A stretch of DNA of 64,000 bases, taken from contig MU385711.1 of assembly GCA_022497155.1 (NCBI GenBank), positions 1,326,673 to 1,390,672 of the forward strand, read 5' to 3'. Every line of letters starts with the position of its first letter. The first letter of the stretch is position 1. Below, piece after piece: positions 33,172 through 44,972 of this stretch. The translations under genes and the position numbers were made by a program. Below the pieces are notes generated by a model. The model ran no database searches. It was not told where the DNA came from and worked only from the letters and a program-made list of their open reading frames with translations. This stretch comes from Whalleya microplaca. Its lineage: Eukaryota; Ascomycota; Sordariomycetes; Xylariales; Xylariaceae.

Positions 33172-35178
33172 GCTATAAGCTCTTGAAGGCTTTTTTAACC
33201 TAATCACTAGATCGGGTTACAAAAGGCATACCTATGAGAATTTCAAAAGGGGTAAAGTTCAGTCCAGCGGTGAATCGGTGCATATTGTCCCATTTGAATT
33301 TTGGAGCGAGGTTGGGAAGGGAGGAAAAGTGCCTTGGAGTTGCAACATTACTTACGTTATTCAGAGATAAAGGAGAACACCTAAAAATCGTTCTTATCCT
33401 ACTTGTCACTCTACGCATAGCTTATTATACATAGAGTTTTCCAGAAGTACCATACAGAGCTATGTCTTTCTCGAAATACATTGTTTCCCACCGTTAGCCA
33501 CTGTCCCGCTGCTGAATTCACCATCACAGGTCATTTGTTATATGTCAGGTAGGTGTTAGTTGCCGTCTAGTATCTATCTGAAATGAATAAGTTAATGTTC
33601 ATAGGCTCTCTCTCTCTCGCGCCTGTATCAACGATAAAGAAGTTCTCCCAGCAGAGGCTGCTGTTATATGGTTTCTAATTGTCTATTGAGACCTCTTTCC
33701 TGTCATCCATCAACCCCTTGCGACAGTGACGCCCTCGTAACCCCTTTCCTATCATTGATGAGCCCATGTTTTCAAGTACACTAGTGCTTGCCCTTTTACT
33801 TCACCCTTCTATATCCTATCTAAACCTACCCTTATATCTATCTCTATTCCTCATAGGCCTGGCCTCGTCAATTTTGTTCTAACTAAATTACCAGGCTAGT
33901 GCCTATACAGGGCCCTGTATAGCTTTCATATCCTCATGTATGCATTGTAGTAAGGTTTATTGAAACCTAAACCCAGAAGCTCAGCGAGGGCTCTCTGCTC
34001 CACGAAACGCAATATCTCAATGGGTAATATATCAATTAATATACATGATGTCATTACTCAAACATCAAATTCTATAAGCCTCTATACGTACTTTCCCCCA
34101 GCCCCGCTTCCTATCACTTCCACTTCTCACTTCATCCAAAGTTGAGCTAACAGTATATGCTACTCGCAGCTTCTTACGTGTAGGACTGAGAGGTATCTGA
34201 TGACCTTTGGATAGACCTGGGACGTCTATGCCCAAGTTTTGCGCATCCATTCGTCTAGGTGAGTGACAGGACGATGGACGTACGCATTGGTTAAGAGGCT
34301 GCAATTATTTGTAATGACCTGGAGCTTAATGTTTGCTTACTTCTTAAATATGCCATATGGATTTTCAATAAAGGGAAAGAGCCCAATCAGAGTCATGGTT
34401 CAAGAATATATCAATTCACAACTTCTGTGCCTTCATTGTCAATCCTTGGGGTTATATCGTAAACTAGCATACTAGATTACCCCTGAGAATAGAAGTAGTA
34501 GCGACATCTCACGTCCAACTTGCCGCTTCGCACCAACTAATGGTCCGAAAGCATGCCTTTAGGATAGGCGAAAAGCATAATTGGCCCTATGTTGCGAGCT
34601 TCAAGTCTCGCCTGTCAGCCACCTACGTCTGCGTTCCCAAGCTAGCGGCCGCGATAATCGCACAGCCAGTGTCGATCACGCCCTCTCCAAGCCACAACGA
34701 CTCCAGAAGGAATCAGTTGTCAGACTGACCAGCCTCTAATATTCGATGTTCTACCATCAACGAGGCTCGTATCTTATCGTGCACCCATTTCTTGCTTCTG
34801 ATACGGCTGCGCAGCTGCAGGTCAGGCGCGCTGTAGGGCGGTCTTCAGGTTTAAAATATAATATTAAGCTGGTAGGCCCTGGTCACTATGGATCTTACCT
34901 CGTTTCCTTCTCGATTGCGCTTCTCGAATCCTATTTCCAGCACTAGAGATATTGAATGTGAAGCATTCGAATATAACCGTTCATCATCAAGAGGCATCGC
35001 GCAAAATTATACAATCTAGGCCTTATCCTTTGAGTAAACTGGGGTCTTAGCCTCATGATTGTTTCGAAACACGAGGACGGTTCTGTGGTGTGTCATCTTA
35101 GGGAGAGGGAGAGACAGTTAGGGAATGAATGAGTGAGCAGAGCAGGACAACACCGAGCAGAATTCGAACACCGCGATC
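33172..35178. other. AT-rich intergenic region with possible retroelement relic
   Basis: No intact gene. A degenerate minus-strand frame at 33200-33418 resembles the end of a retroelement integrase (separate entry). The rest is AT-rich and interrupted by stops. The last 100 bases or so are the promoter and leader of the membrane-protein gene. Confidence 0.45.
33200..33418 (-). mobile_element. Possible Ty3/gypsy integrase relic
   Basis: The minus-strand peptide contains KWDNMHRFTAGLNFTPFEILIG. This resembles the conserved end of Ty3/gypsy integrases, where a tryptophan-containing helix is followed by a TGxxPFE-x-x-x-G motif. No reverse transcriptase, long terminal repeats or intact frame are visible around it. 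If real, it is a short decayed fragment. The match rests on one motif only. Confidence 0.25.
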
Positions 35179-36237
35179 ATGTCATCAGCGGCTATGCCCG
35201 AGCTGGCGACAGCGACCACGAAGTTCTCGGTGACTTCTCTACCATCCACCTGGTCGCCACCAGCTAGCTGCCTCGCTTCATCGGCCTTCTACGAGGTCCA
35301 CACAGGCAACACTAAGTATTACGTCCAAGGGCCGCGGGACCAGCAGACGGCATGTTTCCCGCCGTCATACACGGCAAGGCCGACGGCGTTCTACTCGCCC
35401 GGCGTCTGTCCCAGCCGATACACACCAGCGTGTTCATTCACGAGGAGCGTGGCCTCGCTCACCGAGACGCATTACACGTGTTGTCCGGAGTAAGTCTTCC
35501 CCATTCAAATTCGCCACATCCCTACAATCTGTACCCCCTGTCAACAGCACTAGTTTCAGAAACATGCATAGGCAAACTAAGATATCATCATCAGCATCGC
35601 AACATTTCGATGCGGCCCTAACAGCAACTTCGCGAACGCCTGGCAATCCACTCTGGGGTGCGTGAGCCAGTACACGACGAAACTCGTAGCGCAGAAGATG
35701 ACGACGGTCCAGGCGGGCACGACGACGATCGCGAACAACCGCGTGACGCTGACGCCCAGCGGGACGGGCACGCTCAACGCCTTCAGCATCCACGTCGCGC
35801 GGCAGGCCACCGACAGCGCGGGGTCCGGAGATGGAAACGGCGGCGGTCGCGACAACAACAAGGCCACGGCGATCGGCGTCGGCGTCGGTGTTGGTGTGGC
35901 TTTACTGCTGCTGGTCATCGGGGCCTATCTGTTCTGGAAGAGACGGAAGAACCGGCAGATCGCGGCCGAGAAGGCCGGGTATGCAGCCGTGGATGGTGGA
36001 GCAGCTGACGAGGGGAGGGGAGAGAAGGGTGCGGCGGCCAAGATACCGGAGGCCCCTGTCGAAGTGCCCGGGATGGCAATGGGAGGCACCAAGCCCATTA
36101 CGGTGGAGCCTGCTGAGCTGCCTCCGGATAATCAGGTTGTGGAGGTGGGATCGTCCGGGTTACACGGAGGTCAGCGCACGCCGGTGGCTGAGATGATGGG
36201 AGATGCTTTGCCTCCGGGATCGACGCATGCACGGTAG
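35179..36237 (+). CDS. Single-pass membrane protein with cysteine-rich outer part
   Basis: Two exons (35179-35489 and 35595-36237) joined over a 105-nt intron give 317 residues. The junction restores CCPDIATFRCGPNSNFANAWQSTLGC, which fits the frequent fungal pattern of a CCP motif followed by Cys-rich residues. The outer part carries paired cysteines in motifs such as PPASCLASSAFYEV, ACFPPSYTARPTAFYSPGVCPSRYTPAC and HYTCCPD. One hydrophobic helix (about residues 193-220: IGVGVGVGVALLLLVIGAYLFW) is followed by a stop-transfer cluster KRRKNR. A Pro/Ala/Gly-rich cytosolic tail of about 100 residues follows. No classical N-terminal signal peptide is seen, so the helix may act as signal anchor. 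Function is unknown; a cell-wall or surface sensor role is suggested only by the layout. Confidence 0.77.
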
Positions 36238-39018
36238 TACGTGGTTTGATATCAGACAGCGTATCATATGTATCGTGTGAAAGTATGAGCGGAACGGTAT
36301 TGAATTATCATATGGGGTAGCGGATGAAAAGGAGTTTGGAGTTTTGCATTTGGCGCATCTGTTGTAATGAGCAGGCCATGTTAAAAAATCAGACGTGGAG
36401 CTTGCCTAGTCAATATGGAATATAGAAAACGAATGCGATACACTGTTGTGTATATTATGACTACGACTTGTTAGAACTGGGAGATGTATGGTGATAGAAT
36501 GGCAATAGGGTTTTTTAATTTCTCAAGAGCCTCGAGGTTCTTGTGATACAGAACAATAGCCTGTGGGACTAAGTCTTTCCTTCCCAACTGACAACTGAAA
36601 CGGTTGATGTGCAGTCAAGTAAATTATTCATACAACTCGAAATATCTTGTATTCTGCGCATTAATGTTGTCCAAACCGGGTATATAGTGTTGGAGATCAA
36701 GGAAATAAATCGGTGTATGTCAAATGGCGCATATGGGGCCAATATAATAGTACAACCGACTTGAACAAGACATCGGATAACTTGGCATGTTATCTGACTA
36801 TATATAAGGGAAGAACCAAGGCTCTTTGTAAGTCCTAGCATCATATACGAGAGAGGTCTTGCGACAGCATAATAATAGAAGTTGGTAGATGTGTGGCTCA
36901 GTGACTGGTGTCCATCTGAAATCAGGATTTATTCCCGTGGTCCTCTGCCCCAAATTCCGGATTTGCCTCATAGAACTGGGCAGATAGTCACTCAATCACT
37001 ATGTTGACTGCTACCATCGTCCAAGCTGCCAAGCTCGGTTTACCAACGTCATGGGATATCCGCTGTGGCAAGCGAGAAGGAGAGGCAAATAAATGTGTGG
37101 ATATTATGTGTAAAACTTGCTACAACTGTCAAGCTAGATGTTTATCTTGTCGGAGTTATCATCTAGGTTGACGGAAACTTCACAGAATGAAATAATTGGT
37201 AAAGTCTCTGCTTCTAGGCTGCATGATATGCAGGGAAGGGCTGAATTAGGGTTATTTGCTACGCAGCTTGACTGATTCATGTGATGAGGCTTAACGGGTA
37301 GTGTCGACGAATGGCTGTTCTGGAAGCCTCTGCAAAGAATCGGTGCATGTAGGTGGGTGTGTAAGTCGGAACTACCGCGGCGGTGTGGCTTGATTGTCTA
37401 TATTTTAAGAACCAGTGACGTCAAGCCAGACCGCATGAGGCTAGAGGCTGGGTGGCGCTCAGCTGCTGCGGGCGGCCCTATCGGTAGTTGGGAACTTGGG
37501 TTCGTTAGCTGGGGATCCCCGACAACTTGGCCAAGGCAACAGTTTAAGGTGTTGACGAGATTTCAGGATCTGTCAGATTGACTTATTAGACCCTGTTCTG
37601 CAGCCTTGGTAATAAGTCTTTGAACTCTTTTGCTACAGCAAGGCCTCGTGGCCAAGTAATTGTTCAAATGATATTTCAACAGCTAAATATACCTACACCG
37701 AAAATAAGCTTTCTGGATAGGGATAGAGCCCCTAAGGCTGCGAGGCAATGCACTATGCATTGCGCAAAGACCCTGCATAGGGAGACTAGGGAGCCAAGAC
37801 AGCCGCGCAATCTTTGTATAGTATGTAACACAGATGATGGGTGTTTTTATTAATACTACAATATTGAGGTTGCCTCTTTCTACTATGTATGCACTTTTCG
37901 GTACAGAAACAAAACAGACACAAAACGCCACCAGACGTAAGCCTCGGTATTAGCAGGTCCTGTAAAGAGAAATACCTATATGCTAGCTTGCTAACCAGCC
38001 TCTTCGTACTCGGCATAGCTTGCTTGCGTGATTATACACCGAAGTATGTACCTGAGGCTCGTTCGTACATGTAATGGCTGATCTTAAGAGCTTCGTCCAA
38101 GCAGCCCCAGTCTGCCAGTCCGAGTCGCCCACCAACTGAGCTGCGGGGGCAATCATTGTTAGGCGAGATCGAAAATAAATATGTTGAGAAGTTTTACTCA
38201 AGGTTCAACACGAGGCTGCCCACAATACATATATAACTGGATTTGTTAAAATATTAAGTCAGGCGGGTGACATACAATACTACTACGAATAGATAGCATG
38301 GCAGTGATCTACGACTATTTTTTCTGTCTTGTTACTGTATTAGGCCACCAACTATACAATAGTCTCTGATTGGTGGGTTCAATGGTGCTGAGCCACGTTA
38401 AATTCCTGAGTTGTGGCGTTTTTGCCCTGCTGGTAGGTCGGCTACCTCCATTTACAGCCCCCCCGGTCCCTTAATTGGGTAAAGTGGTTGGTAGGCTGAC
38501 TAGGGTTGTCAAGCGTTGACAGGGGTCTCTCGCTAGCAGTTACCGGACCAGCCGCCTAGACAAATGCAAACCGAGGGATCCGTGATTCTGGATAATTCCT
38601 CGAGTGAAACCATCCATTAGCGACCCCATCACCGCCTCCTTGCCATGAACTTGCTCTTACGCGTCTTCCGATGCCCTGGGATGGCGGGCAGACGTTAGAC
38701 CCACGGGCAAGGAGAAACAGATCCACGTCAGGAGAGACTTTCTTAAGGTTTGTAGAAAGCTTGCCGCCCTCCTTTCTCTTATAGTCTAGCCACATCTTTC
38801 TGTAGTTCAACCTATATAAGCCATCCGTTCAATCCTTTCATCGGTGTTAGGCACTTACACACAAAGACTTGCTCTCAACACCTTACTCAGACACCTTACT
38901 TCGATCATAACTACGACTACTTCGAGGCTTTCCAGATAACCTACTCATATAAGTCTCTACCTGCATATATCGAAACCTTTCTACACAACCAAACCCCTTT
39001 CACAAGTTCACTATCAAA
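36238..39018. other. Gene-poor intergenic region
   Basis: The left part is the 3' flank of the membrane-protein gene. The open frames between 36569 and 38810 are short, overlap on both strands and show no motif. A TATA box (38813-38820) near the right end belongs to the small GPI-protein gene. Confidence 0.5.
38813..38820 (+). promoter_or_regulatory. TATA box upstream of the small GPI protein gene
   Basis: TATATAAG lies about 200 bases upstream of the ATG at 39019. A pyrimidine-rich stretch and a CACAA-type leader follow, as in strongly expressed fungal genes. Confidence 0.5.
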
Positions 39019-39312
39019 ATGAAGGTCTTCGCCATCCTCCCCTTCGTTGCGGCTACTGCCGTTGTTGCCCAGACCGCAAGCAGTGGAACCGGAGGTGCCG
39101 CCTCTGCATCTCTCAGCTCGGCCTCGGCTGCTAATGCAACAATGACCACAACTAGCACATCCGGCGGTAGTGCCACTGCTACACCTTCCGGACCAACTAC
39201 CACATTCGACTCGTCTTCTTCATCAAGCACACCAGAGACCGGTGCTGCTGTCACTCAAGGTGCTACGGGCTTGTTGGCCCTGGTCGGTGCCGCTGCCATC
39301 TACCTGCTATAA
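39019..39312 (+). CDS. Small Ser/Thr-rich GPI-anchored cell-wall protein (97 residues)
   Basis: This is a single-exon frame in good context (TCAAAATGAAG). A signal peptide (MKVFAILPFVAATAVVA) is followed by about 60 residues rich in Ser, Thr, Ala and Gly, expected to be heavily O-mannosylated. The C-terminal stretch (TGAAVTQGATGLLALVGAAAIYLL) looks like a GPI attachment signal. There are no cysteines and no known domain. Such small mannoproteins are common on ascomycete hyphae and conidia. No enzymatic role is suggested. A TATA box lies about 200 bases upstream. Confidence 0.78.
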   Translation: MKVFAILPFVAATAVVAQTASSGTGGAASASLSSASAANATMTTTSTSGGSATATPSGPTTTFDSSSSSSTPETGAAVTQGATGLLALVGAAAIYLL

Positions 39313-40356
39313 TAATAAACTACCCGACATCATCATCTAAATTCTTGTTTATTTTACTAGAGCCTGCGCTGGGCTCCGGTTCTTCGCATACCACACTTTA
39401 ATGATAGATGAGTCCAAGGACGGAATCAGCCTGGCTCAGGCATCGGAAGGCGTTGCGGCAAGCTACCTCTTTTGCACGGACAACGGATGGAGGCACGGGT
39501 TTGCATTTGCAGCATAGTATCATGCTTTTCTCGACTTGACCGGCCGCCTGTGTATATGATAGATGGAAGATGTGTCACGCGAGAAAATGGAATTAATTAC
39601 CATACTATAATGGTTGGATTGTAACTGGTTGAATTATCGATAGCTTCCATGAATAGAATAGGCGGCGTATGCAAGATACCCCCATACCAACATCATATGT
39701 CTATTGCTTCGTGTTATTGTATCCACTGCTTCATGTTGTGACATGTTGTGACTATTTTGTATAAGTGCATTGAATAAGCCCACCGTCGTTATCGTGAGTT
39801 TCGACACTGCGGTTACGCTTGCCAGTCTAGGTAGTACGAACTGTAGCTTTAACTCCCTGCTAAGATCTTCTTAGACCACGGGCCGTCACGTTTTGGCGGA
39901 TGTCCGAAGATCGACAACATGCTTGGTCGCTTGTCATATTATTAGCTTCCCCCCCGTCAACTGCCTTTCGATCAATCCATCGATCAATCAATCAAACCTT
40001 AATAAGGCCGCGCAACGCATTATCGTGAAGTGAAACATGAGACTAGCAGCAACGAAAACCAAAACCGCCCACCGCCCACCACCAGGGTCCCTAACTCCGT
40101 TCTATGCAGATGCCAAGCAATCGTCTGTGCGCGAGTGGTCACGCTGCTTGGCTCTCTCTCCCACGATCTACTGTAGTTGTCTATCTATGTATGTAATATG
40201 CAATACCCACCCACCCCCTTGCTACGCATCATTCGTCACATGCCTCATCATGTCATACGCCACATCATATCATAGCCCGTTGCCTATCGTAAGGTAGGGT
40301 GGTGTGTAGCATCACCCACACCCACCGAAGAAACACACCTAAGACCACTACCACCG
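39313..40356. other. Convergent spacer between two cell-surface protein genes
   Basis: 3' flanks of the small and the large GPI-protein genes, which point at each other. The frame at 40037-40297 has no motif. Nothing else recognised. Confidence 0.5.
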
Positions 40357-41871
40357 CTACCACACCCCCAACTCCAGCCCCAGCCCCAACCCTCCCATAA
40401 CGAACGCACCTAAGACCACCACCACGCTGCCCCCGACTCCACTGCGACCCCTCGCCCCCTCATTCGGCAGCGCCTTCTGCACCGTCGCCGTCGCCGTCGC
40501 AGCCGAGAGCGTGCAGCTCGCCGTGCCGCAGTTATAACCCGTGGGACAGCACCCCGCGACGGGCCCGGCGTCGCTCCCGCACAGGAACCAGCCCCCGGCG
40601 CAAGTGGGACTCGGCTGCGCGGCCGATGCGGCGTTCGCGTCCGTCACGGGGACCACTACTGTGACCCCGTTCGCCGTCGTGATCGTCGTGGAGGCCACCG
40701 GTGGACACGACGTCGTGCTGCAGTCGCGCCCGGTCCGGCAGCAGCCGCCTCCGGCGCTCGCGAGGCAGGCGTAGAAGCCCGTCGGGCAGTACGAGGGGGA
40801 GGATGCGTCCGTACTCGTGGGAGAAGGGGACGCGGAGGTGCTGGTGCCGCTGGTCGGGCGGTAGGGCGGGATGCCGCCTGTGTCGGTGGCGGTTGTTGAG
40901 GGCGCGGATGAGGATGGGGGAGGGGAGGAGGAGGGAGAGGATTGCGCCGCTGTCGTGCTCACGGTGCCCGTCGTGGTTACGATCACGGTTATGGGCTCGG
41001 TGGTCGGCGTGGGCGAGGTGATGACGGTCGAGCTGGTGGTTGTGAGGGTTATGATGGAGACGGTGCTGGAGATGCCTGTGGTTTCGCATAGTGTTAGCAT
41101 AGCTATCGTTCATAATCTCCGTACTTTATTCGTGCTTCCGAAAGCCGGCGCATGCATATAGCGCAGCGTAGCGTAAGAAACCGACTAGCGTAGGTAGGTA
41201 GGTAGGACAGAAGAAGTAACAAACTCACACCCAACGTCCGCGCACACGAAGCCCGGGATGCAGCACCCGCCGCCGACCTCCGCGGGACAGGCCGTGCTCC
41301 CATCCGTGCACGTGCCGACGCTGCCGCCGCAGTTGCGGCCCTCGGGACAGCATCCCACGTTCCCGGCGTCGGGCGCGTTCGCCACCACGAAGCACGTCGT
41401 CCCCGTCGTGCAGCAGTAGTTCGGCTGGCCGATGTTGTCACAGCTGTGCGTGTTCGCCGGACACGCGAACTGCCGGCCCCGCAGGCGCGCGAGCACCTCC
41501 CGCGCTGCGCGCCGGTACGAGCCCTCCTCCTCTCCTGTGTGGTGGTCGTAGTCGTAGTGGCGCGGGAACGGCGGGCGGAAGGGGATGTTCGCGATCGCGC
41601 TGCTACTGGTGGTGTTGCCGGATAATAGCAGGAGCTCTTCGTCTTCGGCAGAGGCGGAGCGCAGGTGCAGCGGCGATTGCGCCGGCGGTGTCTCGGCTTG
41701 CGGCGCGAAGGCGAAGTACTCGGGGAAGATCTTCTCGCCTTCGTCCAGCGACATTTTCTTTATCGCCATTGGGTGTTCGGGATGCTGCGGTTGCTGTTGC
41801 GCACGGAGTTGCGTCGCGAGGAGGAGGAGAATCGCAGGCGGGAGGCCGAGAAGCGCTTTGGGCGATAGCAT
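40357..41871 (-). CDS. Cysteine-rich GPI-anchored surface protein (453 residues)
   Basis: Two exons (41229-41871 and 40357-41075) give 453 residues. The start was taken at ATG 41871 (MLSPKALLGLPPAILLLL), which begins a clear signal peptide; the frame extends upstream but without signal-like order. The outer part has repeated Cys modules: CPANTHSCDNIGQPNYCC, GCCPEGRNCGGSVGTC and GGGCCIPGFVCADVGC. After a Ser/Thr/Pro linker (about 100 residues) come CPTGFYACLASAGGGCC and FLCGSDAGPVAGCCPTGYNC. The CCP-x-GxxC pattern recurs in many fungal wall proteins of unknown role. The C-terminus (GGSVVVVLGAFVMGGLGLGLELGVW) is a GPI-type hydrophobic tail. The intron (41076-41228) interrupts a cysteine codon at the end of the first Cys module. 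Confidence 0.8.
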
Positions 41872-44800
41872 GGTTCCGAGTTGGGCTGATAAATGATGAT
41901 AATGAATGTTAATGTTAAGGTACGGAACCAATGCGATAAGTACACGAGTAGGCCTCCTGTCTCATTTGCATCCCTCGATCGTCCGCAGTCCGCAGCGGTG
42001 TTAGTTTGTTGTGGTGGTGGCAGAGCTGGACTTGGGACGGCTTGGCTGCGATAAATGTTGCGATTGTGCAACAATTGCCTTGTGTTAGCTCAGCCCAACG
42101 GAGAGATCATTGGATCAGATGAAACTGAAGCGAGTGAATTGTGACCCGTCAACCTGAGGAATTTCGAGTACCCAGATATGAGAGATAAGAATAAAAAGTA
42201 AAAACAAAACAAAACAAAAGAAACGTGTTGTCGGCGATGTACGTCAACCTCGATATTTACGGCCCTGCGTCACAATTGGGTGGCTGGGCTTGGGTAATGG
42301 ATCTGGATGAGTTGTCCCCAGTACCATCATGTTAACATGACAACGCACACCGTTGCTCACGATGCCGTAGAATAAGTCGTCTTGCACGGGATTGACTGTT
42401 ACGATTTCGACTGTTTCCGAATACGGGCATTGAATATATAGTAAGTACAGTTCCGTATGTCGTTCAGACTGCGGCTTTTATCTTGCATCTGGTTGGTCAG
42501 ATACGTTGCAATCGCATTCTACATTAGGCAAGTTTCTAGAAGCGCAGATCCCTGCATGACGATCGTCGATCTACTGTATCTACATACCTTATTATGTACG
42601 GAACACTGCCGGTAGGGCTACTACTGCACATCTGTAGGCTAGGTTACATGAGCTTGTTATGTCATTAATCTATCTGTGTCGCCCATTTTCCTAATATTAT
42701 TTGCGCGTTCTACATGGCCTCTAGGTTTTTGAATACACTCGACAATATAGAAATGAGACATCTAAAGCGAAGACTGAGAACTTGCAGCTCAACCGATCAT
42801 ATCAAAACCTCATCAGCAATAATACCATTTTGCTAGAACTACTCTTTTGGCCTCTATAAACGCACCCATGTTAAAGGTGATCCGTCCTCCTGGTGGCATT
42901 ATAGGCTGCCGATCATATATGACTTCCTCGAATCCATTGGGACAACCCGCCACACGACACCTGCGCAATCATTTATTGCAACAAAAATCCATCATCCACG
43001 CGACCCAGAGCTGGCGATCATGAGGCAAATATACCGCTTTTTGTGTTTATCTAGGCTGGGGATGTTCGTCTCGCTGGACTTCGCAGTCATGTTGGCGATG
43101 GATGACACTATTATGCTAATTAGAAAGCGTAGCTCACACATTCTCCAACAATGTCCAAGGACTTGAACGAGTGAATCAAGCCTCTCCATATGATTTGCGA
43201 GATCCGAGTGTACATATAAAAGTTCGTTCTCATAGTGCTTCGACTTATCCCATAGTGTTGTTTGAAAGTCGAATTAGGCTAAGTTAAGCTTGCCTTGAGT
43301 ATTAGAGTTAATTCTGTATGTCTCGATAGGTTCTCTATACTGGTTTCTAATGGATATTTTCTCTTAATCGTGTGTAGTATTACTGAAATCGGTCAAAAAG
43401 GAAAAAGCGAAAGAAAAAAGAAAGTGGAAAAAATAGGGAAAAAAAGAGAAGCCAAAGAGAAGCCTCTCATACCGCCCAGTTTATCCTGCTGCTTCAGCGC
43501 TCCGGATGCGTCTTACACGTGGCAGGCTACTGCGCGGGCCTAGTTTCCATTATGGGCCTATTATGTTGCGGTCGGTTTTACAAGCGGTAACCGTGAGGTT
43601 CGAACCAACCACCTCGCCGTCGCAGGGGTGGTGACCGTTTCTGAGGACAATGACCAGCAACCTAAGCACCGTCGTGCCACTTGACTCTCGACATCATTTC
43701 AGTCCACGTTGGATATCAGCTCTCTAATTAATAATTAAGAACCCTTCTCCCCCTCTGGTACCTTGGTACCTTCGTACCTTTGGCCCTGCGTTTCCCCCGT
43801 TGCCCTTGGGAATAACTACCTTGGTACATACCCCCGCGACCAGAGCTACCAGAGCTTGCCTGCTTGCACAGTATTGCTGCTATTTACCTCGTGATATTTC
43901 CATGTAGTTGTAGCCTGCGAAATATCACGAGTTTTGAAAACATTTTAGTGAGGCCCCAAATCTCGTCAACCCTTCCCCCCTCTGGCCTCCTAAACACCAC
44001 TCCGCATATCGATCGTAAATAGCTACTTAACTCCCTAACATGTTATATTTTAACCATTATGTGACATAGACTTTCTAACTCTGCTGTCTAGGCGCCTCTG
44101 TAGTCCTTCCTCCGCGGACTAATTCGTCGAGACATGACCTTATGAAAATATCTTGGTGAAGAAAATGGGATCACAGCCGTATGGCTTTGCGAGTACAACT
44201 TGGTCGTGCAATCAAAGCTTTACCATATTATCGTAGGCTTGGAAATACATTAATGTATCATCGTCGCTATATTACACAAGAGCAAGCGTCGAAGTTGGCT
44301 TTAGACGACATCCCTTATTCCCTTTCCCTTCGCCACTTGCATGATCTAGCTTGGAGCTATTAGTAGTCACGGCTGAGGCAAGGCAGAGAGCTTGCGATGA
44401 GACCCAGAGCTGCAGATCCAGCTGCCGTATCAACAATGTAATAGGTTAAACCTTCATCAGTTGGTTAGCTGCTATATACAACGCAACGGCAGGAAGGGGG
44501 TGGGGGGGAAGACAAGCCCTCACCTGCAAGGGCTATATTGCGAACATAGCTATCCCCATTGCTATACATACTCGTCTTTCGTAGTTTAAACCTAATGAGA
44601 GACGAGGGATCTCTAATCGTTTCCATTAACTCTAATTGAGGTTGTGCCTGAAGCATATTGTCTAGGACCTTCACTATAACGCCGTTACTTGCATCTAGGT
44701 TGATCGATATTAAGAAAACCTCAAACCGCTCTAGCCTTACCATCAGCACTACCAAAGGCTTGTGGGCAAATTTATGTTTTGGAAGTTTGCGTTGATGTTA

Positions 44801-44972
44801 ACAACACTCTACGAATCCTCTTCGGTGTCCCTCGCCATTATGTGGAGAACGTATTGAACTTAGATGCTTGAGAATGGGCATATGGATAATATTAATGCTA
44901 TCGAAACATTAAATATTATATACACAGATGGGTATTTACAATATTTTGTTACATTCATTGTTACATATCGCA
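41872..44972. other. AT-rich intergenic region with a pol III-like unit
   Basis: The left part is the promoter of the Cys-rich GPI-protein gene. There is no intact protein gene; the frames at 43295-43543, 44181-44363 and 44465-44755 lack motifs and neighbours. A possible pol III-type element is described separately at 43437-43695. Confidence 0.45.
43437..43695 (-). mobile_element. Possible pol III-transcribed SINE-like element
   Basis: On the minus strand, a B-box-like GGTTCGAACC (43597-43606) follows an A-box-like TGGCACGACGG (43669-43679) at a spacing of 62 bases. A run of seven T closes the unit about 150 bases further on (around 43437-43445). The region is more GC-rich than its surroundings. 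I could not fold a cloverleaf, so it is not called a tRNA. A tRNA-derived SINE or another pol III RNA are the alternatives. Confidence 0.28.

Noticed and set aside
43560..43690. tRNA gene suggested by a GGTTCGAACC box
   Set aside because: The arms around the box do not pair as a T-stem on either strand and no cloverleaf could be drawn; kept only as a pol III-like candidate.
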